A DNA stretch of 24,026 nt from an uncultured Lachnospiraceae bacterium. GTDB lineage: Bacteria; Bacillota; Clostridia; Lachnospirales; Lachnospiraceae. How positions within the stretch are numbered: position 1 is the stretch's first letter; each line of letters begins with the position of its first letter. The notes under the pieces were generated by a model, which did no database searches, was not told where the DNA came from, and worked only from the letters and a program-made list of their open reading frames with translations. The stretch covers positions 1 through 24,026 of the forward strand of contig CANQEC010000007.1 in the NCBI GenBank assembly GCA_947594335.1, given 5' to 3'. A program made the position numbers and the translations under genes. Positions 13,085 through 19,840 of this stretch are shown piece by piece.

Positions 13085-14148
13085 TTTGCCGCCTCCTTCC
13101 TGCCGAATTTTTTCTTAAAGAAATTATAGATGCCCGAGACCGAAAACTCCCGGTTCCCCATGATCCCCCGCCGCGCAAACAGCACGACCGCCATAACGAT
13201 CACGGAAAAAACGACCTTCCTGAAACCTGTGCGCAGCAGCGGCACTTTGAAATTTCCGATATACATTTCCGTATCAAGGAAGCGGAGCCACCACTCGGAG
13301 CTCGCGATGAAAAGAAACGACGCGATGCAGCTCCCGGTCACGGAGCCGATTCCTCCGATCACAACGATCAGAAGAATCTCATACGTCATGGAAGACCGGA
13401 AAGTCGCCGCCTGAATCGATGTTTGGTACATTGCGAGCAGACCGCCTCCGACCCCCGCAAAAAACGAGGAAATGCAAAACGCCATTCTCTTGTGCTTCGC
13501 CAGATTTATGCCCATGGCCTCGGCCGCGATCTCGTCATCCCGAATCGCCTTAAAAGCGCGTCCATACGAGGAATTGATAATCAGCACCATGATTCCGATG
13601 CAGATAACCGTCACAACAAAAGGAAACGCGATGGAATTGAACGTCGGAAATTTGCGCAGGAGATTGGAGCCGTTCGTCAGCCTGCCCAGCTTGTCCCACT
13701 GAAAGAAAGCGCGGATAATCTCCGCAAATCCGAGCGTCGCGATCGCAAGATAGTCGCTTTTCAGGCGCAGAACCGGAAGCCCGATCAGCCACGCGAAAAT
13801 CGCGGCGACAGCTCCCGCGGCGATCAGTCCGACAACTACCGGAACAGAAAACTGTATGATGCCGCCGTCAAAATACTGGTAGACCGAGGCCCGGTCAGCC
13901 ACCGGAATCGTCAGTATTCCATATGTATACGCGCCGATCAGCATAAAGCCGGCCTGTCCGAGTGAAAAAAGCCCCGTAAAGCCATTCAGCAGATTCATTG
14001 AAACGGCCACAAGCGCGTAGATGCATCCCTTCTTCAGTACAGTCAGCGCGATATGCGTCGGCGGAAGCATCCTCTCAAGTCCCAGGACAAGTCCGAACAG
14101 CGCCAGAAGAAGCAGCGCCGAGATCGTCATGTTTGTTCTTCTGCTCAT
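13081..14148 (-). CDS. livM: Branched-chain amino acid ABC transporter permease LivM
   Basis: A 355-residue membrane permease with about eight to ten hydrophobic segments. The family features NLLNGFTGLFSLGQAGFMLIGAY and the cytoplasmic coupling loop near AIRDDEIAAEAMGIN (EAA-like) are plain. I start it at ATG 14148 rather than the GTG at 14157, because GGGAGG is eight bases before the ATG but directly abuts the GTG. The stop overlaps livG; the gap from livH is 14 nt and holds the ribosome binding site. It forms the translocation pore with LivH. Confidence 0.92.
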   Translation of the reverse strand: MSRRTNMTISALLLLALFGLVLGLERMLPPTHIALTVLKKGCIYALVAVSMNLLNGFTGLFSLGQAGFMLIGAYTYGILTIPVADRASVYQYFDGGIIQFSVPVVVGLIAAGAVAAIFAWLIGLPVLRLKSDYLAIATLGFAEIIRAFFQWDKLGRLTNGSNLLRKFPTFNSIAFPFVVTVICIGIMVLIINSSYGRAFKAIRDDEIAAEAMGINLAKHKRMAFCISSFFAGVGGGLLAMYQTSIQAATFRSSMTYEILLIVVIGGIGSVTGSCIASFLFIASSEWWLRFLDTEMYIGNFKVPLLRTGFRKVVFSVIVMAVVLFARRGIMGNREFSVSGIYNFFKKKFGRKEAAK

Positions 14149-14162
14149 AACTGCCACCTCCC

Positions 14163-15047
14163 TTATACCTTGTCTGTCGCTCTCTCGCCGAACAGACCTG
14201 TCGGCTTGACGATCAGGATCACGATCAGCAGCGCAAAGGTAAACGCATCGGAGAACGTCGTCCAGCCAAGTCCTTTGATTATATTTTCACAGATTCCGAT
14301 GATAAAGGCTCCAATCACCGCACCGGGGATCGATCCGATCCCTCCAAACACAGCCGCGACGAAAGCCTTAAGCCCCGGCATCGCGCCGGATGTGGGAACC
14401 ACAGAGGCATAATTGGTAAAATACAGCATGGATCCGACAGCCGCAAGGAACGATCCGATGATAAACGTCATGCTGATGACGGAATTGATCTTAACACCCA
14501 TCAGCCTGCTTGTCTCGAAATCATTCGCAACGGCGCGCATCGCCATACCGATCTTTGTATGGTTGATCAGCCACATCAGAAGAATCACGAGCAAAACCGT
14601 AAGAACCGGCGTGACAATCGTTACCACCTTTGTCGTTGCCGGGCCGATGCTCACGGAATTGGAGATCAGCGGAATCGCCGGATAGATCTGCGCGAGTCCC
14701 CCGGTAACGTAAAGAGCCAGATTCTGCAGCAGATAGGATACGCCGATCGCGGAGATCATAATCGACATTCTCGGCGCGTCACGCAGAGGTTTGTAGGCCA
14801 CGCGCTCCACGACAAAACCGATCAGAACCGTGGAAACAAGCACCAGCGGGATCGTGACATAGAGCGGAAACGATGCCGAGGCGTAAACCATCACCAGAGC
14901 CGCCACCATAAAGATATCCCCGTGGGCAAAATTGATCAGGCGAAGAATACCGTACACCATCGTATACCCGATCGCGATCAGCGCGTACTGCCCTCCGACT
15001 GAAATGCCCGCCAGCAGATACGGCAGATTCTTACTTATAAAATCCAT
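14163..15047 (-). CDS. livH: Branched-chain amino acid ABC transporter permease LivH
   Basis: A 294-residue permease. GGQYALIAIGYTMVYGILRLINFAHGD-type sequence begins near residue 18, and the coupling loop AVANDFETSRLMGVKIN is present. The start is ATG 15047, preceded by AAAGGAAGG; an in-frame extension to 15113 runs into the upstream hairpin and is unlikely. It forms the permease heterodimer with LivM. It is separated from livJ by 111 nt containing a perfect 10-pair hairpin, which probably lowers expression of livHMGF relative to the binding protein. Confidence 0.92.
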   Translation of the reverse strand: MDFISKNLPYLLAGISVGGQYALIAIGYTMVYGILRLINFAHGDIFMVAALVMVYASASFPLYVTIPLVLVSTVLIGFVVERVAYKPLRDAPRMSIMISAIGVSYLLQNLALYVTGGLAQIYPAIPLISNSVSIGPATTKVVTIVTPVLTVLLVILLMWLINHTKIGMAMRAVANDFETSRLMGVKINSVISMTFIIGSFLAAVGSMLYFTNYASVVPTSGAMPGLKAFVAAVFGGIGSIPGAVIGAFIIGICENIIKGLGWTTFSDAFTFALLIVILIVKPTGLFGERATDKV

Positions 15048-15096
15048 GGAAACCTTCCTTTCATCAAATGTACGTGCCTGCGCAGATAAGAAATTA

Positions 15097-15124
15097 GGAG
15101 GCTGCAAGACCACCTGCAGCCTCC
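15097..15124 (-). terminator. Partial terminator or processing hairpin between livJ and livH
   Basis: A perfect 10-pair stem, GGAGGCTGCA/TGCAGCCTCC, with an eight-base loop. On the minus strand it is followed by TAATTTCTT, a poor T-tract, so read-through into livH is expected. Such a hairpin after the binding-protein gene commonly raises the ratio of binding protein to permease. Confidence 0.65.
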
Positions 15125-15158
15125 GTCCTGTCTCATGGTATAAGATCCATTATTATTT

Positions 15159-16322
15159 TTATTTCTTCTGCTGCACTCCGACAAAGTCCCATGCGCCTGT
15201 CTCCGTATTGGCCGTCTTTACATAAGCGGAATCGCGCGCCGCGTCGCCGTTCTCGGAATCAAATGAGATATCGCCTGTCACTCCTGAGTAGGTCACATCC
15301 CAGATCGCCTCGTTGACCGCAGCCGGATCCGTGGAACCTGCCGCCTTTAAAGCTTCAAGAGCTACAAAGTACGCGTCATAACCCATGGCCGTAACCGCCG
15401 CTACCGTATCGTCGCCGCCGTTGTTTGCCAGGTTGGTGCTGTCGCCGCTGATCCACTCCTTAATATTCGTATCAAACTCCTCGTTGCCGCCCTCCTGATA
15501 GAAGGTCGTGACATAAATAGCAAGATCCTTGCCCTTTGCGGCGTTCAGAATCACGTTGGAATCCCAGGTATCGCCCGCAAGGATCGGGATATCGATGCCC
15601 TGCGCCGCGGCTGCGTCGATAATCAGCTGAGCCGCCTCGGTGGAAGTCGGGGCAAAGATAACATCCGCGCCCTCGTTCACAGCTGTCGTCAGGTAGGAAG
15701 TAAAATCCGCGTTTCCTTCCGGGAACGTCTCGGCAACCACCTCGCCGCCAAGCTCATTCTCAAAAGCTTCCTGGAAATAATGGCCAAGACCTACGGAATA
15801 ATCATCTCCAAGCTTCGTCAGCACATAAGCTTTCTTCGCCTCAAAATTATCAGCCGCGAAATTTGCGAGCACCGTGCCCTGGAACGGATCAAGGAAGCAG
15901 ATGCGGAAATAATGGGTATTTCCTTCTGTTACCTGCGGGTTCGTACATGTGACGCCGATCGCCGGGACGCCGGCCTGCTCAAAAATATCGGACGCCGCGA
16001 TGGAAACTCCGGAACCGTAGGAGCCAAGCACCACCGACACTCCTTCGCTCACGAGCTGGGACGCGGCGGTTGGGCCCTTTTCATTGGAAGACTCGTTATC
16101 CACGATCGCGAGCTCCACGTCATACTCGGTACCTCCGATTTCGACAGTCGGGCAGACGCTGTTCGCATACTGAATTCCAAGCGTCTCCTGCTTGCCGCCG
16201 GCGCCGTTGTCTCCGGATGCAGGCTCATACACACCAATCTTCACGGTTTCCGCCGCGGACACCGGCATAACGCACGCAAGCGCCAGAACAGCGCAGACCG
16301 CAGCAGCAGCTGACTTTTTCAT
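15159..16322 (-). CDS. livJ: Branched-chain amino acid ABC transporter substrate-binding protein (LivJ/LivK type)
   Basis: A 387-residue secreted binding protein of the type 1 periplasmic fold. It starts with a signal peptide (residues 1 to about 24, MKKS then a hydrophobic core ending PVSA-AE). The mature part begins ETVKIGVYEPASG, and contains VIVDNESS-like, FAPTSTEAAQLIIDAAAAQG and GYDAYFVALEALKAAG segments typical of Leu/Ile/Val-binding proteins. A cysteine at residue 17 sits in ALAC, which does not fit the lipobox well, so it is unclear whether the protein is lipid-anchored as expected in a Gram-positive cell. Start ATG 16322 follows AAGGAGG. It heads the liv operon, with a candidate promoter at 16447-16475. 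True ligand could be another amino acid. Confidence 0.92.
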   Translation of the reverse strand: MKKSAAAAVCAVLALACVMPVSAAETVKIGVYEPASGDNGAGGKQETLGIQYANSVCPTVEIGGTEYDVELAIVDNESSNEKGPTAASQLVSEGVSVVLGSYGSGVSIAASDIFEQAGVPAIGVTCTNPQVTEGNTHYFRICFLDPFQGTVLANFAADNFEAKKAYVLTKLGDDYSVGLGHYFQEAFENELGGEVVAETFPEGNADFTSYLTTAVNEGADVIFAPTSTEAAQLIIDAAAAQGIDIPILAGDTWDSNVILNAAKGKDLAIYVTTFYQEGGNEEFDTNIKEWISGDSTNLANNGGDDTVAAVTAMGYDAYFVALEALKAAGSTDPAAVNEAIWDVTYSGVTGDISFDSENGDAARDSAYVKTANTETGAWDFVGVQQKK

Positions 16323-16446
16323 AATTCAATTCCTCCTTACTGGAAATAATCGCCTCTCCTTCGAGCGCGATACTGTACGCCGCTGTAATCTCGGTACAAC
16401 GGCAGTAACGTTTACATGGAAATTAAACAAAAACTTTTACGTTCCT

Positions 16447-16475
16447 AGTCTAATACTTTTTTGTCCGTATTGCAA
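16447..16475 (-). promoter_or_regulatory. Probable livJ promoter
   Basis: Minus-strand TTGCAA (16475-16470), 17-nt spacer, TAGACT (16452-16447); four of six matches in each hexamer, in an A-rich context. Predicted leader about 120 nt. No T-box or known riboswitch was recognised in it. Confidence 0.5.
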
Positions 16476-16519
16476 GAACTTTTGTAGTTCGGGCGCAAAC
16501 TTTTTATAAAAAAATACCA

Positions 16520-16645
16520 AATGCTGCGTCAGCAGCTGATTTCCCATACCTGGCTTTCGATCGAGCAGGAGGCGGTTTTCCCTCCTGCTCGCTGCGCGGC
16601 CTGCGTGCTGCATCAGCAGCTAATTTCCTTACGCGGGCCTGTGCA
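16520..16645 (+). repeat. Dispersed two-hairpin intergenic repeat, copy B
   Basis: GCTGCGTCAGCAGCTGA (from about 16524), then a perfect hairpin CGAGCAGGAGG/CCTCCTGCTCG (about 16562-16591), then GTGCTGCATCAGCAGCTAA (about 16607) and a tail GCGGGCCTGTGCATA. From CCCTCCTGC onward it matches copy A at 1747-1836, and the small palindrome is present twice here. Substitutions such as CTGCTCGCTGC against CTGCCCGCCGC keep the hairpins paired. Confidence 0.65.
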
Positions 16646-16676
16646 TAAAAACGTGCAGCTGATTTCTCAGCTGCAC
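16643..16676 (-). terminator. Terminator of the carD-like gene, containing its stop codon
   Basis: On the minus strand GTGCAGCTGA pairs perfectly with TCAGCTGCAC around a GAAA tetraloop and is followed by GTTTTTATG. The TGA stop codon at 16667-16669 is part of the left arm, so ribosomes ending translation would sit on the terminator. Confidence 0.9.
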
Positions 16677-17173
16677 TTCTCAATCTCTTTCGTTATCCAC
16701 TTTTTAATATCTCCCGGATCCATCGAGAGTACGAACGCGATCTCATCATAGAGTTTTTTCTCCGCGATCTGGAAATATTTCTCATCCCCGGAAAGCACTC
16801 TCTTGCCCAGACGAAGCCTGTGACGCCGTCCGAGATAACAGGTTTTTATAACCTTAAGCAGCTTTTCCGCCTCGAAAGCTCCAAGCGCCTCCTTATATTT
16901 CACGGCGCGCAGCTTGTCGTTATTTTCGCGGATACAGTCAACCTCAGGAATCATCCCGACCAGCTCCGTGATCTCTTCCTTTGTCATCACCGGACGCATC
17001 CGTATCTTTTCACTGTCGATCGGTGTAAATGTCCTCCCGCCCTGGTCGCCATAGGGGGCGAGCACATAGTATTTCTTTTCCGAACCTTTTCCGCTTAATG
17101 CCATCTCACAGATATCCAGTACCTCACAGACACCTATGCCCTCATGAACCAAATGATCTCCAACCTGATACAT
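16667..17173 (-). CDS. CarD/CdnL family RNA polymerase-binding regulator
   Basis: A 168-residue protein. The N-terminal Tudor-like RNA polymerase interaction domain (about residues 1-60) begins MYQVGDHLVHEGIGVCEV and includes KYYVLAPY and a VPIDS-like TFTPIDSEKIRMRPVM stretch, as in CarD and the RID of Mfd. The C-terminal half is helical and basic (YLGRRHRLRLGKRVLSGDE), fitting the CarD helical DNA-binding domain. CarD-type proteins bind the RNA polymerase beta subunit and stabilise open promoter complexes. The start ATG 17173 has GGAGGA upstream; an in-frame ATG at 17206 lacks one. It has its own promoter and its own terminator, so it is monocistronic. The regulated genes cannot be inferred. 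Confidence 0.85.
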   Translation of the reverse strand: MYQVGDHLVHEGIGVCEVLDICEMALSGKGSEKKYYVLAPYGDQGGRTFTPIDSEKIRMRPVMTKEEITELVGMIPEVDCIRENNDKLRAVKYKEALGAFEAEKLLKVIKTCYLGRRHRLRLGKRVLSGDEKYFQIAEKKLYDEIAFVLSMDPGDIKKWITKEIEKCS

Positions 17174-17243
17174 GATATCCTCCTCCATTTCAAAACTGAT
17201 TTTCATGCAGTAAACCGCAGCAACAGCTTCTCTTTCTTAACAC

Positions 17244-17272
17244 AGTATAAACCTTTTTTTGCGATTTTGTAA
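17244..17272 (-). promoter_or_regulatory. Probable promoter of the carD-like gene
   Basis: The minus-strand -10 TATACT (17249-17244) is good; the -35 position TTACAA (17272-17267) at 17-nt spacing is weak (three of six). The sequence around it is A-rich. Leader about 65 nt. Confidence 0.45.
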
Positions 17273-17361
17273 GGATTTTTGTGCTTTTTAACAAATTTCG
17301 GAGTTTTAACAACATGAATCGCGGGAATTTTTATCTATTTTGCACAAATTCTGTGCGTTAT

Positions 17362-18594
17362 CTACTCTTTACGTCTCAGAATATCATACTTTTGGGCCGT
17401 ACCTCCTGACAGAGAAATAAAAAGCTTCTGCTTCGGATGCGGGGCACTTTCCTGAAAAGCGCCGTCCAAATCCTGTATACTCTCCACCGTCACAGGGACA
17501 TTCTGTCCGTCAGGCTTCATGATCTCAATCTGCTCTCCGACCGAAAACTTGTTGCGCTGTTCCAGGCAGTATCTGCCGTCCGGGCACACCTCGTCAACGA
17601 TCCCGAGATATGTATAATCTTTCAGATATGTGTTGCTGTCATAAATCTGCGAATCGCCATCCGGACGCCCGTAGAAAAATCCGGTCGTAAAACGGCGGTA
17701 CGTACAGCCTGCGATCTGCTCTCTGTACCAGTCCATATTTTTCTCATAGAGCGCCGGGTCCGTTCTGTAATCGTCAAGAGCTTTGCGGTAGGTCCGGGCA
17801 GTCGAAGCCACATAGAGGGCCGTCTTCATCCGCCCCTCGATCTTCAGGCTGTCGATGCCGGCCTCGATCAGATCAGGGATATGTTCGATCATGCAGAGAT
17901 CTTTTGAATTAAATATGTAAGTGCCCCGCTCGTTTTCCTCAACAGGCATATATTCGCCGGGCCTTGTCTCCTCCATAACCGCATACTTCCAGCGGCATGG
18001 ATGCGTGCATGCTCCCTGATTTGCGTCGCGCCCCGTAAAGTAATTGCTCAGAAGGCATCTTCCGGAATAGGAGATGCACATCGCCCCATGGACAAAAGTC
18101 TCAATCTCCATGTCCTTCGGGATGTGCGCCCTGATTTCCCGGATTTCCTCCAGGGACAGCTCGCGCGCGGACACCACACGTCTGGCGCCGAGCTCATACC
18201 AGAAACGGTACGTCTCATAATTTGTATTATTCGCCTGCGTGCTGATATGGCGCTCAATCTGCGGACAGATACGCTTCGCGGCCATGAACACGCCGGGATC
18301 CGCTATGATCAGCGCGTCAGGTCCGGGAGACATCTCCCCCAGCTCGTGAAAATATGCTTCTATGCCGGCCAGATCCCTGTTGTGTGCCAGAATGTTTGCC
18401 GTCACATATACCTTCACGCCGTATTTATGGGCAAACGCGATGCCCTCCGCCATATCCGCCATGGAAAAATTCTTTGCCTTGGCGCGCAGACCAAACGCCT
18501 CTCCTCCGATATAGACCGCATCCGCGCCGAATATGACGGCCGTCTTCAATACTTCCAGGCTGCTCGCCGGAATCAGCAGTTCAGGATGTCTCAT
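17362..18594 (-). CDS. trhP: U32 family protein TrhP, tRNA 5-hydroxyuridine synthesis
   Basis: A 410-residue peptidase-U32-type protein. The U32 signature runs from about residue 165 to 184 (ETFVHGAMC, then SGRCLLS), with Cys173, Cys180, Cys196 and Cys200 in the arrangement used for an iron-sulfur cluster in TrhP and related enzymes. TrhP-type proteins, Bacillus YrrO and E. coli YegQ, make 5-hydroxyuridine at tRNA position 34 using prephenate; the older collagenase/peptidase label is probably misleading here. The start ATG 18594 follows GGAGGAAAG; an extension to 18663 has no support. It begins 13 nt after trmR, whose product methylates the same nucleoside, which strengthens the assignment. 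Bacillus has two such genes in a row; only the longer YrrO-like form is present. Confidence 0.88.
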   Translation of the reverse strand: MRHPELLIPASSLEVLKTAVIFGADAVYIGGEAFGLRAKAKNFSMADMAEGIAFAHKYGVKVYVTANILAHNRDLAGIEAYFHELGEMSPGPDALIIADPGVFMAAKRICPQIERHISTQANNTNYETYRFWYELGARRVVSARELSLEEIREIRAHIPKDMEIETFVHGAMCISYSGRCLLSNYFTGRDANQGACTHPCRWKYAVMEETRPGEYMPVEENERGTYIFNSKDLCMIEHIPDLIEAGIDSLKIEGRMKTALYVASTARTYRKALDDYRTDPALYEKNMDWYREQIAGCTYRRFTTGFFYGRPDGDSQIYDSNTYLKDYTYLGIVDEVCPDGRYCLEQRNKFSVGEQIEIMKPDGQNVPVTVESIQDLDGAFQESAPHPKQKLFISLSGGTAQKYDILRRKE

Positions 18595-18607
18595 ACTTTC
18601 CTCCAAA

Positions 18608-19327
18608 TCACAGGGGCCCCTTTGGATTTTGCAAATCCGCGTTCTGCACCGCAGAATACTCACGGGGCGGCAGCTGCACCGATGAGAGCAGCTTTACCGC
18701 AAGAGCGGCGCCGTCCCCGACAGGCAGAACCGATGCCGCCAGTCCTTTTGTATGTTTCAGCACATAAAGATATTCCCGCATCCGCCGGTAGATCGTCCGA
18801 TTGCGGCGCTCCACAGCGTAATGTGATTCAATGATATCGCCTTCCTGCAGCACATTGTCAGAGATCAGCATCCCTCCCTGGCGAAGAAGCCGCAGCACCT
18901 CCGGCAGAAAGCGGATATACTGTCCCTTGGCGGCATCCATGAAGATCAGATCATAGGGCGGCTCAAGGGTGCGCATGACATCAAGCGCATCCCCCTCAAG
19001 CAGCGTGATTCTGTGCCCGTATCCCGCGGCCTCAAAGTTGGCCCTCGCCTCGGGGATACGCTTTTCATAGTTCTCGATCGTCGTGATCCTGCAGTCTTCG
19101 TCTGTGTTTGCCGCCATCAGGATCGCGGAAAATCCAACCGCGGTCCCAACCTCAAGTATTCTCTTCGGGCGTCCGTACGCAAGCAGCGTCTTCAGCAGAC
19201 TCTGCATTCCGGGACGGATCACCGGAACTTCATTTTCAATTGCTTTTTTTTCCAGTTCATCCAGAAATTCACCGTTTCCCGCATCCAGTGAATCCAGATA
19301 AACGGACATCCTTTCCTCAATGATCAT
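18608..19327 (-). CDS. trmR: tRNA 5-hydroxyuridine methyltransferase TrmR (YrrM type O-methyltransferase)
   Basis: A 239-residue SAM-dependent O-methyltransferase of family 3. Motif I ILEVGTAVGFSAILMA (57-72), ITTIENYEKR (81-90) for the ribose-binding acidic residue, and FMDAAKGQYIRF (129-140) with the metal-binding Asp131, later ISDNVL with the second metal-binding Asp. Family members of this context convert ho5U34 to mo5U34 in tRNAs. ATG 19327 is chosen because GGGAGAGG precedes it; ATG 19309 (after GAGGAAAGG) is an alternative, and a longer in-frame start at 19450 would add 41 residues lacking family resemblance. Immediately followed by trhP. Caffeoyl-CoA-type O-methyltransferase annotation is common for this family but unlikely in this context. 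Confidence 0.85.
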   Translation of the reverse strand: MIIEERMSVYLDSLDAGNGEFLDELEKKAIENEVPVIRPGMQSLLKTLLAYGRPKRILEVGTAVGFSAILMAANTDEDCRITTIENYEKRIPEARANFEAAGYGHRITLLEGDALDVMRTLEPPYDLIFMDAAKGQYIRFLPEVLRLLRQGGMLISDNVLQEGDIIESHYAVERRNRTIYRRMREYLYVLKHTKGLAASVLPVGDGAALAVKLLSSVQLPPREYSAVQNADLQNPKGPL

Positions 19328-19380
19328 GGCCTCTCCCGTCCGGGGCTCTGTATAAAGCCGCAGCCGCTTTCTAAACTCCC

Positions 19381-19399
19381 ATGCCCGCGTTGCGGGCAT
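19381..19399. other. Short perfect hairpin between ylbF and trmR
   Basis: ATGCCCGC-GTT-GCGGGCAT, eight pairs with a three-base loop and no T-tract. It is in the 141-nt gap where related genomes often carry mltG. Possibly an mRNA processing or stabilising structure. Confidence 0.45.
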
Positions 19400-19468
19400 C
19401 GTTATGGATTTATGGATAAAAGCTCTCCGGATCGCTCCGTGCCTCTGCATAGAGACAAAGCTTCCTTC

Positions 19469-19834
19469 CTAAAACGAAATCCCTTCGGCTATCTCTTTCG
19501 TATCGAGATCGACCGCTGTCATCAGATCAATGTTTATCTTCTGGATCATTCTGCACACCCTGAGCTCGCGTTTCAGAAATTCATCCACCAGAACATTTTT
19601 CCGAAATTCCTCGTACTCTTTGTACATCTTATCGATCTCGTCATACATGTCGAGCACTTCCGCCGAATTCTGCACTTCAAAATTGTGCCTGCGAAACGCG
19701 TTGATCTTTTTCCGAAGCTCGGGATTTTCGGAAACCTTCTCTTTGATCTTCAGAAAATCCCGATATTCCCGGCTTTCGAGAATCGCGTTTAACAGCTCTC
19801 TTGTACACTCTTCCACCTGATTTTCTCCGCTCAT
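19469..19834 (-). CDS. YlbF/YmcA family protein
   Basis: A 121-residue, almost wholly helical, highly charged protein (predicted coiled helices at about residues 8-55 and 58-100), matching the YlbF/YmcA (Com_YlbF) fold. Bacillus members form the RicA-RicF-RicT (Y) complex that modulates RNase Y cleavage and the Spo0A phosphorelay. The gene starts six bases after the rnj stop, so RNase J and a YlbF-type protein are made together, which suggests a link to RNA turnover; that link is inference. Cys10 and Cys94 are present, but the paired C-terminal cysteines used for iron-sulfur binding in RicA/RicF are not evident. Start ATG 19834; ribosome binding site GGAGG overlaps the end of rnj. Confidence 0.75.
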   Translation of the reverse strand: MSGENQVEECTRELLNAILESREYRDFLKIKEKVSENPELRKKINAFRRHNFEVQNSAEVLDMYDEIDKMYKEYEEFRKNVLVDEFLKRELRVCRMIQKINIDLMTAVDLDTKEIAEGISF

Positions 19835-19840
19835 GGCCGC

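Larger units (their letters stand above)
16323..16666. other. 344-nt intergenic region: livJ promoter and leader, copy B of the dispersed repeat, carD terminator
   Basis: From the left: the livJ ribosome binding site and a leader of about 120 nt; the livJ promoter (16447-16475); an AT-rich stretch; a repeat element of three hairpins (about 16520-16645); then the terminator of the carD-like gene. No gene is supported. Confidence 0.75.

Noticed and set aside
17362..18594. Collagenase/protease
   Set aside because: U32 members with this cysteine arrangement next to a YrrM-type methyltransferase are tRNA hydroxylation proteins; no protease catalytic motif is evident.
19328..19450. 41-residue N-terminal extension of TrmR
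   Set aside because: It has no family resemblance, passes through a hairpin, and its ATG at 19450 has a poorly placed ribosome binding site; ATG 19327 gives the expected length.
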